Below the pieces are notes generated by a model. It ran no database searches. It was not told the DNA's origin and worked only from the letters and a program-made list of their open reading frames with translations. A stretch of 60,718 nt of DNA from Methanobacteriota archaeon (GTDB lineage Archaea > Thermoplasmatota > Poseidoniia > Poseidoniales > Poseidoniaceae). This document shows positions 1 to 7,709 of this stretch, piece by piece. How positions within the stretch are numbered: position 1 is the first letter of the stretch; every line of letters begins with the position of its first letter. Location: positions 7,015 to 67,732 of the forward strand of contig PAOW01000019.1 in assembly GCA_002710015.1 (NCBI GenBank), written 5' to 3'. The position numbers were made by a program, and so were the translations under genes.

Positions 1-432
1 GAAAAATACTACGCACATGTTGACAGACTAAATTCTCAGAAGAACCAACACTATGTTGTCACAGGAAATGGACTAAACCAGGCATATGCAGCTCGGGTAT
101 TGAAGGATAATGGATTGAGCGTTGAATTGTCTGTGGGCGACCAATTTCCCAATAGATTGATTTCTCGAATTGACATTAGAAGCGCTCCCTACTGGGTAAG
201 GGATAGGTTTGATTCGATTCTTAGAAACTCAGATTCAAACGATACAAGCAACTTGGAAAAATCATTGATTTCAAACCCAAATAAAAATATTTCAAAGTCT
301 ATTGTTGCAGAAACAATTGATGTTTCTATAGATAAAGACGCCGATAATATCAGGGAAACATTAAGGAATATTTCCGATGTCTCTTGGGATTTAGCTAAGC
401 TAGTTTGGCAAAAAAACTCACATATCTCTTAA
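1..432 (+). CDS. Unknown protein, C-terminal part (5' end outside window)
   Basis: The reading frame is open from base 1 to the TAA at 430-432, so about 143 residues of C-terminus are visible and the start lies upstream of the window. A TTG at 100 is not a convincing start because the frame upstream reads like normal protein. The visible part begins EKYYAHVDRL, is hydrophilic with no membrane segment, has an Asp/Ser/Asn-rich middle that looks like a linker, and ends in a helix-like segment (SWDLAKLVWQKN). I do not recognise a family. It converges on the LON-domain gene with only 4 nt between the stops. Confidence 0.6.
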   Translation, partial: EKYYAHVDRLNSQKNQHYVVTGNGLNQAYAARVLKDNGLSVELSVGDQFPNRLISRIDIRSAPYWVRDRFDSILRNSDSNDTSNLEKSLISNPNKNISKSIVAETIDVSIDKDADNIRETLRNISDVSWDLAKLVWQKNSHIS

Positions 433-436
433 TTCC

Positions 437-1162
437 TCATTCTTCCTCACTAAATGCAGACAAGTGAGTTCTTAGAATAGAAATTGAATCCTGACTGTTT
501 TCACTTTCCAAAATGTCTTGTCTAGTGTGCAAGTCGTGAACTACAAGCGACGTTACAGAATATACAGACTCAGAACTTTCGCTTATTACTTGAATCATTG
601 GAGATTGTTCAATCCATTCGGAGATTGTTTCGTTATCGATGTTCATCATTACTCCAATACGTTTCAGAATTTCCTGCATTATAGAGGTAAGAGAATTTTG
701 TTCTTTCTGTGAAAGTTCTGGAAGATTATCTAGATACTCTACTTCTGCACTGATGTATAATTTAGAATGCGAAGCCTCATCTGGTATCATTTGGATTATT
801 GTTTCAAGATCTGGTAAATAACCATCCTCATTTGCAATTGGTTCCATCATAGGGTGGTCAAAAGGTGGAAGTGCAGGTTCTATAATCTGTTTTATTCTAA
901 ACCTTCGACCACCAATAATCTTCAAAAAATGATTACTTCCTTTAGTCTCGTGATGGACTATTTTTGCCTCGCACCCATAATCCATTGGGCCATCCCAGTG
1001 GTTAGTTGGATTCATAGGATTATTCATTATCAAACCAAAATTCAAATCTTCAAGAAGACAGTCATCCAGCATCTGGCGATATCTTGGCTCGAAGACTCTT
1101 AACTCCTGCACTTCACCGGGGAAAAGAACCATGGGTAAAACAAACAAAGGGAGTTGTGACAT
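437..1162 (-). CDS. Stand-alone LON substrate-binding (N-terminal) domain protein
   Basis: The protein opens with LPLFVLPMVLFPGEVQ followed by FEPRYRQML, the hallmark of the Lon protease N-terminal substrate-binding domain (PUA-like fold). No AAA+ or protease domain follows, and the whole product is about 241 residues, so this is a LON-only protein and not Lon protease. Such proteins are thought to bind unfolded or damaged proteins; the partner here is unknown. The frame extends to a TTG at 1189, but I choose the ATG at 1162 because the domain begins directly there. No clear Shine-Dalgarno (SD) precedes it, so translation may be leaderless. It is divergent from the PKD gene. Confidence 0.75.
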   Translation of the reverse strand: MSQLPLFVLPMVLFPGEVQELRVFEPRYRQMLDDCLLEDLNFGLIMNNPMNPTNHWDGPMDYGCEAKIVHHETKGSNHFLKIIGGRRFRIKQIIEPALPPFDHPMMEPIANEDGYLPDLETIIQMIPDEASHSKLYISAEVEYLDNLPELSQKEQNSLTSIMQEILKRIGVMMNIDNETISEWIEQSPMIQVISESSESVYSVTSLVVHDLHTRQDILESENSQDSISILRTHLSAFSEEE

Positions 1163-1263
1163 AAGTATACTAAGTAAGTCATATCTCAAATATGTTTGTT
1201 ATGTAGTTGTGTCGAGATTAATCTAAAACACCACTTCAAATACTTGCTCGTTGAAATGATGTT

Positions 1264-2052
1264 ATGATAGGGCGACTTGCAAAGATTGGTTTGTTGGGGG
1301 CAATCGTTGCATCTTTACTGTCTGCGCCGGCTGTTTACTCTCTACTTGATCTAGAGGCTAGTAATTCAAAAAATAATGTTGTAGCAAAAGTAGATTTTGC
1401 TGAAGGGACAAATCATTACAAACTAATTGAAGTAGATAATGGTGATAATAATGAGGAGCAGGTTGTCACTTACATACAACACGAATTTGTATTTTCGATT
1501 CAAGGTAATGCAGAATCGGCGGAATGGGACTTTGGTGACGGCAGTCAAAGTATCGGGCTAATTATTTCCCACCAATACGAAGAACCAGGATTTTACATCG
1601 TCACTGCCACAATACTAAGCGGAGATACATTAGTAGTAAACAAACTTGAGATTACTGTAAATCTGAAAGGCGTAGTTGAAGCTGATAATATGGAATGCAC
1701 TTGTGCACCAACCGCAAAGGATACTCTAATTGATTTACAGGCAACTCCTCTTTCAGTGATTATGGATGGTTCTGTGACGGTTAAACACGACGGAAGTAGT
1801 GAACCATGTTCTTCGAGATTCCCATTCCAAGATTGTCACCTGAGGGTAAAACTTCAATGGACGCAAGATGGTCAAATTATTTTTGAGGAAACACTTTTTG
1901 ATGATACGTTTCGAACAGACGAGTTAACCATCAATTACACTCTAGAATGGATAAACTACAACGATGGAGATGGATTACAAATTTTATTGGAAACAGATCA
2001 GTTTAGGGATTGGCATAAGCCTTCAGCAGAATGGTATAGCACTGTTGTTTAG
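1264..2052 (+). CDS. Secreted PKD-domain protein
   Basis: A 262-residue exported protein. Residues 1-26 form a signal peptide (basic start, then a hydrophobic run to APAVYS). A single PKD-like domain is visible, with WDFGDGS at about residues 88-94 and the matching HQY strand at 103-105. The C-terminal half contains four cysteines (CTC near 144, CSSRFPFQDC near 180-190), possibly two disulfides that would need envelope oxidation. There is no C-terminal membrane anchor or sorting signal, so the product is probably released or held by its N-terminal hydrophobic segment. PKD domains usually mediate protein or glycan contacts at the surface. Ligand unknown. Confidence 0.7.
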   Translation: MIGRLAKIGLLGAIVASLLSAPAVYSLLDLEASNSKNNVVAKVDFAEGTNHYKLIEVDNGDNNEEQVVTYIQHEFVFSIQGNAESAEWDFGDGSQSIGLIISHQYEEPGFYIVTATILSGDTLVVNKLEITVNLKGVVEADNMECTCAPTAKDTLIDLQATPLSVIMDGSVTVKHDGSSEPCSSRFPFQDCHLRVKLQWTQDGQIIFEETLFDDTFRTDELTINYTLEWINYNDGDGLQILLETDQFRDWHKPSAEWYSTVV

Positions 2053-2137
2053 AACACAAAACAAATTCACTCAAGCACATCATGAAGCCTGTGCATCGGT
2101 CCCTTCGTAGTTGAGATTTAAATCACATAATTTTCAG

Positions 2138-2212
2138 GGAGTCTTGCTCCGGAAGCGGGGTAGGTGTTATCCGGGGTGGGCGAGGGGTCGCCCGTTTGTA
2201 CACACCTGCTCC
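2138..2212. ncRNA. GC-rich structured element, candidate RNA or terminator
   Basis: A G/C-rich block in AT-rich surroundings. GGGGTAGGTGT (2157-2167) can pair over 11 positions, with two G-U pairs, with ACACCTGCTCC (2202-2212). Inside this, GGGCGA (2178-2183) and TCGCCC (2188-2193) form a perfect hairpin with a GGGG loop. A small hairpin GGAG/CTCC (2138-2150) precedes it. CCGGA/TCCGG (2149-2153 and 2170-2174) offers an alternative pairing. It ends 1 nt before the cutA stop codon, so read on the minus strand it starts immediately after cutA; read on the plus strand it lies downstream of the PKD gene. It is not a tRNA (no T-loop) or 5S, and I cannot place it in a known RNA family. Confidence 0.4.
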
Positions 2213-2213
2213 A

Positions 2214-2540
2214 CTATTTGTCATGAAAACAATTCTCAACCCAATCAAAATAACCCTTTGATGTTGTATAATCCCCGATTAATATCTGAGGTATATCATA
2301 AGGATGTGATTCAGATATTTGTTCAACTATTTTGTCTATAAGCATCGCAGATACTTTCACTTCAAGGGCCCATTCATTTTCTGATGCCACTTTGCCATCC
2401 CAATTATACATTGAAACTACACTTGAGTGTGAAACACATGCAGCACCAGCACTCAAAAGAGATTGAGAAAAAATGTTCACCTCAAACTCTTTCCAAGATC
2501 CCGGAAGCGTGGTTTTGATTAATTTGACAGTGCCGGTCAT
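2214..2540 (-). CDS. cutA: CutA1-like divalent-cation tolerance protein
   Basis: A 108-residue protein, the usual CutA length. It shows the family signatures: an early Thr/Leu-rich strand (LIKTTLPG), a single central cysteine in GAACVSH, an NWDGKV segment where the family has the yxWxGkve strand, and the diagnostic HPYDIPQIL near the C-terminus. CutA1 proteins form very stable trimers with a ferredoxin-like fold and are linked to copper or general metal tolerance, although the molecular function is unsettled. Start is ATG at 2540, divergent from selO with 24 nt between the start codons, which implies leaderless or very short leaders. A strong folded element lies directly after the stop. Confidence 0.88.
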   Translation of the reverse strand: MTGTVKLIKTTLPGSWKEFEVNIFSQSLLSAGAACVSHSSVVSMYNWDGKVASENEWALEVKVSAMLIDKIVEQISESHPYDIPQILIGDYTTSKGYFDWVENCFHDK

Positions 2541-2564
2541 AGAATGGCGTCATAATTAATCGAA

Positions 2565-4139
2565 ATGAATATTATGATTACACACATTGAAAAGTTTAGT
2601 CTCGCAGGTTATCTCATGGGCAAGTTGGCTGACTTGAATTGGAAACGCAGGTTTCTAACACAAACGCCAGGGGATCCAAAGGTTGGTGGTCAGTCCAGAC
2701 AGGTTCCTGGTGCATGTTGGTCGAGAGTACGGCCAACGCCTGCTGTGGAACCTAAAATGCGTATGTGGTCAGAAGAAGTCGCAAGAGACTTAGATCTCGA
2801 TACTAGGGAAGAAGAAGTTCTTTCCGGCGGGACGCCAATTGATGGGATGGATACCTATGCTCAGCGCTATGGAGGGCATCAGTTTGGGAACTGGGCAGGA
2901 CAACTAGGCGATGGAAGGGCAATAACACTTGGAGAGGTTGATACAAAATCCGGAGTTCTTGAATTACAGCTAAAAGGCTCAGGTAAGACTCCGTATTCAC
3001 GTTTTGCTGATGGCAAGGCTGTATTGCGATCTTCAATTAGAGAGTTTTTGTGCAGCGAGGCGATGTTCCACCTGGGAATACCAACAACTAGAGCCTTATC
3101 CCTAGTAACCACAGGAGAAATGGTATTGAGAGACATAATGTATGATGGAAATAGTAAACTTGAGCCGGGAGCAGTAGTTTGTCGGGTAGCACCAAGTTTT
3201 ATCAGATTCGGAAGTTTTCAAATTCACGCATTGAGAGGAGATAAGGAAACATTAGAGAAACTGGTAAATCACACTATTAAAACTCATTTCAACAATCATA
3301 ATGTTGACAATGATGAGAGCATAATCCTATGGTGCAAAGAGATAGCAAAATCGACTGCCGAAATGATTGCTCATTGGATGCGAGTTGGATTTGTTCACGG
3401 AGTAATGAATACTGACAACATGTCCATACATGGCTTAACCATTGATTACGGTCCATATGGTTGGTTGGAGGATTATGACTTGAACTGGACGCCCAATACA
3501 ACAGACTCAGGAAGAAGACGTTATCGTTATGGTAACCAACCGGAAATAGGTGCATGGAACATTGCGCGATTCTTAGAATCTATTTCACCTATGATGAAAG
3601 ACCCGGAAAAACTGTATGATGTCCTGGAATACTACGTTTCAAGTTACGAGTCGATAAGTGAATCGATGTGGATGGACAAGATAGGGATATCTAACCCTCA
3701 AGATTCTGATAGTAATTTCATTACTGAACTCAATGATTTGCTACAAAGAAGTGATACTGACATGACTATATTCTTCAGAGAATTATGTCACATAAAAAAG
3801 CCAAACATAGAGAAATTGAAATTTGCATTCTATGATTTTGAAAATATACCTGCTGAGGAATGGAACAACTGGTTAGAGAAATGGTGGTTAAGGGTCGAAG
3901 CAAGTCCAGACAGAGAAACTATGCTGAACTCTAACCCAAAATATGTATTGAGGAACTGGATGGCACAATTAGCCATAGATGCTGCTGAAAATGAGAATTA
4001 CAAAATTTGTGAGGATTTGTATCAGTTACTAAAGAACCCGTACTCAGAACAGAAAGAATTTGAAAACGATTATTATCAAAAGAGACCAGAGTGGGCAAAA
4101 AATCGCGTTGGTTGCTCTATGTTGTCTTGTTCTAGCTAA
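2565..4139 (+). CDS. selO: SelO/YdiU-family protein adenylyltransferase (pseudokinase fold)
   Basis: 524 residues, the normal size for SelO. Visible family motifs: PGACWSRVRPTP, YAQRYGGHQFGNWAGQLGDGR, LELQLKGSGKTPYSR, the MNTDNMS segment with the metal-binding Asn, and DYGP. The C-terminus ends SCSS, matching the conserved Cys-Ser tail in which eukaryotic homologues carry selenocysteine. SelO transfers AMP from ATP to Ser/Thr/Tyr of target proteins and is linked to oxidative-stress control and glutaredoxin targets. The protein should be cytoplasmic. ATGs at 2565 and 2574 are both possible starts, and 2616 (MGKLADLNW) would also fit the family's usual beginning. SelO is much commoner in bacteria and eukaryotes than in archaea. 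Confidence 0.93.
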   Translation: MNIMITHIEKFSLAGYLMGKLADLNWKRRFLTQTPGDPKVGGQSRQVPGACWSRVRPTPAVEPKMRMWSEEVARDLDLDTREEEVLSGGTPIDGMDTYAQRYGGHQFGNWAGQLGDGRAITLGEVDTKSGVLELQLKGSGKTPYSRFADGKAVLRSSIREFLCSEAMFHLGIPTTRALSLVTTGEMVLRDIMYDGNSKLEPGAVVCRVAPSFIRFGSFQIHALRGDKETLEKLVNHTIKTHFNNHNVDNDESIILWCKEIAKSTAEMIAHWMRVGFVHGVMNTDNMSIHGLTIDYGPYGWLEDYDLNWTPNTTDSGRRRYRYGNQPEIGAWNIARFLESISPMMKDPEKLYDVLEYYVSSYESISESMWMDKIGISNPQDSDSNFITELNDLLQRSDTDMTIFFRELCHIKKPNIEKLKFAFYDFENIPAEEWNNWLEKWWLRVEASPDRETMLNSNPKYVLRNWMAQLAIDAAENENYKICEDLYQLLKNPYSEQKEFENDYYQKRPEWAKNRVGCSMLSCSS

Positions 4140-4192
4140 AAAAAAGGAAGAAATAAACAGCCCATTATATACCCACCTACTAATCATATTCT

Positions 4193-4399
4193 ATGTCGCA
4201 GGTCGAATCGAACACCAATTTCATGGTCAAGTATGCTCCCGGAGTTATCAGAGCCATCCAAATCATGATGCTCTCTGTAACCATCTTCTTGATGGCCAAC
4301 TTCGTGCTAGCATTCCCAATGTCAGTAACAATATTTTTCTTAGCTCTCCCAGCGCTCATCATGAACATAGGCTGGTTGATGTTTGCGAGAGCTGTCTGA
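4193..4399 (+). CDS. Small membrane protein, two transmembrane segments
   Basis: A 68-residue product with a short polar start (MSQVESNTNF) and two long hydrophobic helices (about residues 15-38 and 43-66) separated by a Pro, with almost no soluble part. I recognise no family. The opposite-strand frame covering 4180-4416 is less plausible because it would encode a Lys/Met-rich peptide with no coherent helix pattern. It follows selO by 53 nt and is tail-to-tail with the next minus-strand gene. Confidence 0.5.
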   Translation: MSQVESNTNFMVKYAPGVIRAIQIMMLSVTIFLMANFVLAFPMSVTIFFLALPALIMNIGWLMFARAV

Positions 4400-4414
4400 T
4401 TTAGTTTATGTAAC

Positions 4415-4431
4415 ATCCCTATCTCTGGGAT
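4415..4431. terminator. Hairpin between convergent genes
   Basis: ATCCC (4415-4419) and GGGAT (4427-4431) pair around a 7-nt loop in the 52-nt gap between two genes that end towards each other. It could mark 3' ends on either strand. The stem is short, so this is tentative. Confidence 0.3.
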
Positions 4432-4451
4432 CGACGTAGAGTTGTTTTAAA

Positions 4452-4811
4452 TCACGAAACTATTTCTTCTTTCTCAGCGTCCTCTAACAATATAAATTCA
4501 AATTCTCCGGTTTTGCTGTCGTAATCTATGCTTGCGAATATGGCCTTCATCTGTCTATCTTCAAACGGATCGTGAAAGTAGGGTTGATCTCTTCTGAAGA
4601 TATTGAGTATTCTCTTATACTGGTCCATTCCCATCTTACCTGTTATCGTATAAACCGCAGATTCAGCGCCTTCATCAAGCAAATCATCTCCCTCATGACC
4701 TCTTATCACTGTCCTTTGCAATCTTCTCTTAACATTCATGTGAACATTGCAATCTTCTATGCGTTCCCATTCCTCTCCAAGAGTTGTAATGTAACATTCA
4801 TTATTATTCAT
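4452..4811 (-). CDS. Uncharacterised 119-residue acidic protein
   Basis: The frame extends to a TTG at 4835, but an SD-like AGGAGG lies about 8 nt before the ATG at 4811 (MNNNECYITT), which also removes the overlap with the upstream FMN reductase gene, so 4811 is chosen. The protein is charged and soluble, with many Glu/Asp. Its C-terminal half (YTITGKMGMDQYKRIL to FEFILLED) looks like an alpha/beta domain ending in strands. I do not recognise the family. Position suggests it is the last gene of the TusA-RibA-OsmC-FMN reductase run, so a redox or flavin link is possible but unproven. Confidence 0.6.
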   Translation of the reverse strand: MNNNECYITTLGEEWERIEDCNVHMNVKRRLQRTVIRGHEGDDLLDEGAESAVYTITGKMGMDQYKRILNIFRRDQPYFHDPFEDRQMKAIFASIDYDSKTGEFEFILLEDAEKEEIVS

Positions 4812-4831
4812 AAGTCTGCCTCCTGAGTTAA

Positions 4832-5329
4832 TCAATCTAGCAATTGTTTTAGCATATCTTCAATAGTTTCAGGATTTGCTTCCTTATTTTTATTTGCAAT
4901 ACAACTTCGTCCTATGACTATACAACCAAGAAAAGAAAACATCTGACGCATAGCCATAATTACGTGAGCTCCTCCTCCACCGCTATGTGTTGCAAGCCCA
5001 ACTTTTCGACGATTAAATAAAGCTCTGAAGTCATTCCATTCTGTTGACAACCATGCTACTGCATTGTTCAATGTCGGCGGCATGGTACCATTGTATTCTG
5101 GTGCAATTATCATCCATGATTCTGATTCGCCCATTTTCTGTTTTAATTCTGCCATACCCGGAACAACATCTAACTCCTTTGAGCGAGCCATTGTGAACAT
5201 TGGAAAATCTATCTCCGATAAGTCTACGACATCTGCGTCGTGACCCAATTCAACTGACATGTCTGCAAATTTCTTTGCTAGTTCGTGATTCGTACCACCT
5301 GTTGCTGTGATCATTAGTATCTTGCCCAT
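4832..5329 (-). CDS. NADPH-dependent FMN reductase-like flavodoxin-fold protein
   Basis: About 165 residues of flavodoxin-like fold. The first strand and phosphate-binding loop are KILMITATGGTNHE, and the classic flavin-contact segment PEYNGTMPPTLNNAVAWLS is present, as is the late GGGGAHVIMAMRQMF loop. These enzymes reduce FMN, quinones or azo compounds with NAD(P)H. The start is set at the ATG at 5329, because the extra residues of the longer frame (to 5350) lie before the first core strand. It lies about 110 nt after OsmC on the same strand, so it may have its own promoter. RibA nearby would supply a flavin precursor; that link is inference. Confidence 0.82.
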   Translation of the reverse strand: MGKILMITATGGTNHELAKKFADMSVELGHDADVVDLSEIDFPMFTMARSKELDVVPGMAELKQKMGESESWMIIAPEYNGTMPPTLNNAVAWLSTEWNDFRALFNRRKVGLATHSGGGGAHVIMAMRQMFSFLGCIVIGRSCIANKNKEANPETIEDMLKQLLD

Positions 5330-5438
5330 GACATGTCCAACACCTAACATGTCTCAAATGTGTCCCTTGAAAGTAGTCTAAAAATTATTGAAAGTTTAGT
5401 CATCAGTTTCAATGTAATAACACATTTACAATATTGCT

Positions 5439-5837
5439 CTAGTCAAAATTTATGTCAACTTCCATTGTTTCGCTTACAGAAAAACAAACAGGACAATTGC
5501 ATCCCTCACTTATCAACCATGCCCGGTCTTTAATATCTAAGCCACTAGGTAATGAGATTGAAACCTCTAACTTACTTATCCTCCTTGGATTTGCTGCCAT
5601 GTGTTTTTTCACACTTCCTTTCATACCATTGACATCAATTCCCCTCTTTTCCGCTCTTATGGCGATTATAGTCATAACACAACTAAGCATCGAGGTCGCT
5701 AGCAAATCAGTAGGAGAAAATGATTCACCTTTACCATTATTATCAGTAGGAGCATCTGTCAATAATGTAGCCCCAGACTTTGTATGTGTGGCGGTGCAAC
5801 GCAAATTTCCATCATAAGTTGCGTCTATTTTGACCAT
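5439..5837 (-). CDS. OsmC/Ohr-family peroxiredoxin-like protein
   Basis: 132 residues, the family length. It shows the OsmC layout: an N-terminal beta region, FSPTDLLATSMLSCVM with the first catalytic-type Cys (C53) at the helix start, and a C-terminal cluster EGCNCPVCFSVSE (C113, C115, C118) holding the partner Cys. OsmC proteins are dimers that reduce organic hydroperoxides through a Cys pair, using lipoyl or thiol donors. The start ATG sits directly before the RibA stop (adjacent coordinates 5837/5838), suggesting coupled translation. The extra cysteines in the second cluster are unusual and could bind metal or add a resolving thiol. Confidence 0.88.
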   Translation of the reverse strand: MVKIDATYDGNLRCTATHTKSGATLLTDAPTDNNGKGESFSPTDLLATSMLSCVMTIIAIRAEKRGIDVNGMKGSVKKHMAANPRRISKLEVSISLPSGLDIKDRAWLISEGCNCPVCFSVSETMEVDINFD

Positions 5838-6440
5838 TCACTCATCTCCAAACTCAATTTCATGTCCCATTCGATTTACTTTAGTTCTCAAATACTCCTC
5901 GTTTTCAGCATCGACTCCAACGACTAAAGGAACCCTTTGTGAAACTCTTATACCGTATTTTTCTAACTGTTTGGCCTTATCAGGATTATTTGATAGAAGG
6001 CAGACATCATTGACATTTAGAGCCTTTAACATTATACTTGCCATTTGATAATTTCTAGCGTCTCCTGGTAAACCAAGCATCAGATTAGCATCAAGTGTAT
6101 CGGCTCCATGATCTTGAAGATGGTAAGCTTGTATCTTTGCGTGTAAACCAATCCCTCTTCCTTCCTGACGTAAGTAGAGCAATACGCCCCAACCTTTCTC
6201 TGAAATTGCATTAAGGGCCGCATTCAATTGCGGACCACAATCACAACGAAGTGAGCCAAATGCGTCTCCAGTCAAACACTCGGAGTGTACTCGCATCAAT
6301 ACAGGGTCAGGACCAGACATATCACCCATATACAATGCTACGTGATCAAATCCTGTTTCCTTTTCGTGAAATACTCGAATATTGAACTCACCATTTTTTG
6401 TTGGTAGACGCGCTTTGCTGGGTACTTCATCTAGATTCAT
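5838..6440 (-). CDS. ribA: GTP cyclohydrolase II (riboflavin pathway)
   Basis: 200 residues, close to bacterial RibA. The zinc site [17 protein letters not shown] (C55, C66, C68) and the catalytic segment [10 protein letters not shown] are intact, followed by the conserved DTLDAN. The enzyme opens GTP to the 2,5-diaminopyrimidine phosphate, the first step of riboflavin synthesis, with loss of formate and pyrophosphate. There is no fused RibB domain. Most archaea instead use a GTP cyclohydrolase III, so this bacterial-type gene suggests transfer into the lineage. It overlaps the TusA stop by 4 nt (ATGA) and abuts OsmC. Confidence 0.95.
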   Translation of the reverse strand: MNLDEVPSKARLPTKNGEFNIRVFHEKETGFDHVALYMGDMSGPDPVLMRVHSECLTGDAFGSLRCDCGPQLNAALNAISEKGWGVLLYLRQEGRGIGLHAKIQAYHLQDHGADTLDANLMLGLPGDARNYQMASIMLKALNVNDVCLLSNNPDKAKQLEKYGIRVSQRVPLVVGVDAENEEYLRTKVNRMGHEIEFGDE

Positions 6441-6667
6441 TGCTTCACCTCAATTGTGTAATGAAATTCTCCTGAGTCTTCTAATGTCACAAGGAGATTA
6501 TGCCCCATTCTATTGACCAGTAACGGAATGTCATGAGTTGTTTCAGGATCATCTGCAACAACAAGTAGTATCTCTCCTGGTTTCAGTTTTTGCAAAGCAT
6601 TTCTTGCTTGATTTACGGGGACAGGGCAGTAATGACCCAAAACATCCAGTTTGTGAGTCGGCTCCAC
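6437..6667 (-). CDS. TusA/SirA-family sulfur carrier protein
   Basis: 76 residues, with the diagnostic LGHYCPVPV motif (sulfur-carrying C14 followed by Pro-x-Pro) and the typical [21 protein letters not shown] helix region. TusA-like proteins pass persulfide sulfur for tRNA thiolation, molybdopterin or other sulfur relays; the partner is not evident here. The start codon is GTG at 6667. It is the first gene of the run TusA-RibA-OsmC and is translationally coupled to RibA through a 4-nt overlap. Confidence 0.9.
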   Translation of the reverse strand: MEPTHKLDVLGHYCPVPVNQARNALQKLKPGEILLVVADDPETTHDIPLLVNRMGHNLLVTLEDSGEFHYTIEVKQ

Positions 6668-6743
6668 AAATAATCCGATGGGATAGGCAACTTCAATCCT
6701 CCCACAAGTGAGGTTTCATGAATGAGGTGACTTACTCCCCTGC

Positions 6744-7709
6744 ATGGGCGAGGGGTCTGAGCCGTTCAACTCTGAGCCTGATGACTTATCTTGGGGTGAA
6801 TTTGGCAAACTTTCGCTCGCATATCTCAGAATTCCAGTCGCATTACTGGTGGTTGAACTGTTCTATTGGTTCATTACACAACCAACAAACACACTCGGCT
6901 TTATTCAAGAATCTGAAGCTTGGATTTGGTATCATCTAACTGAATTGATTTATGGTAGTGGTTCAGCATCACTATCTGAATACAATGGCTGGACAACACT
7001 AGTTACCCTTCGTCACGAAAACTTCTACTACGATCAAGTTCGACTCTATGTATCTGATGAGTGCGCAGGAGTCCATGAAATGCTATTTATCAGCGTTCTA
7101 ATCATGATGACAACAGGAGTTCCGCAAAGATTGCGTATAAAGAGTGCAATTGTGGCATGTGGCATTGTTTATGTCCTGAACATAATTAGGCTAATTGTTC
7201 TTTATCCTCTCGCAATAGATGGGTGTGCCGACAACCCAAATATGCTTGGGTGTGAACAGCCTATGCATGATTTCCATACTTTTGTGTACGAATGGGGTTT
7301 CTTGATTGTTCTAGTAATTATGTGGTTAATTTGGTTCAAATGGGTTAACGGTGGAGATAGGATAAAACAGGAGCAGTTAGCTAGTGAAAATAAGTGGAGA
7401 TTCATTTACAGGAAAAAATGGGACCCATTACAAAAAACTGTCATGTTATCATCAATACTTCTGATTTTATTTTCGGTGATCGGGGTAGTAATTGATGATG
7501 ATGCAATGGAGGCCAAAGAAACAAAAGACATGTGTGAAGGTTTGATTTCTGATCCTGTTGCTTGTGGTGATGCAAACGACAAATGGGCTCAAGAAATACA
7601 GACCGCTTGGTCACTTGCAACCGTAGGAATCTTAGGAATTGCGGCAACAATTATAACAATTGAAACTGAACAATCCAATTCTAAGTCTTCAGTAAATGAA
7701 GAAGGTTAG
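6744..7709 (+). CDS. Archaeosortase/exosortase-family membrane protease-transpeptidase
   Basis: A 321-residue polytopic membrane protein with the full sortase-like triad: Cys107 in SDECAGVHE, Arg149 in LNIIRL and His178 in HDFHTFVYEWGF. Archaeosortases cut proteins carrying a C-terminal Pro-Gly-type tripartite signal and probably attach them to lipid. The core is residues 25-200; two more helices (about 245-265 and 290-310) form an extra C-terminal pair. The ATG at 6744 is the first in frame after a stop at 6723. It stands alone, tail-to-tail with the DEAD-box gene with no gap between the stops. None of the surface proteins in this window shows an obvious matching C-terminal signal. Confidence 0.88.
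   Translation: MGEGSEPFNSEPDDLSWGEFGKLSLAYLRIPVALLVVELFYWFITQPTNTLGFIQESEAWIWYHLTELIYGSGSASLSEYNGWTTLVTLRHENFYYDQVRLYVSDECAGVHEMLFISVLIMMTTGVPQRLRIKSAIVACGIVYVLNIIRLIVLYPLAIDGCADNPNMLGCEQPMHDFHTFVYEWGFLIVLVIMWLIWFKWVNGGDRIKQEQLASENKWRFIYRKKWDPLQKTVMLSSILLILFSVIGVVIDDDAMEAKETKDMCEGLISDPVACGDANDKWAQEIQTAWSLATVGILGIAATIITIETEQSNSKSSVNEEG

Noticed and set aside
2196-2206. TTGTACACACC, as in the 16S rRNA universal site near position 1400
   Set aside because: Only 11 nt match and the sequence on both sides does not continue like rRNA; the bases are part of the local stem.
4180-4416. Minus-strand 78-codon frame
   Set aside because: It mirrors the plus-strand two-helix protein and has no coherent protein pattern.
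2178-6757. Shared 13-mer TGGGCGAGGGGTC at about 2177 and 6743
   Set aside because: One copy is in a hairpin and the other in the archaeosortase start region; a match of this length is expected by chance in 60 kb.
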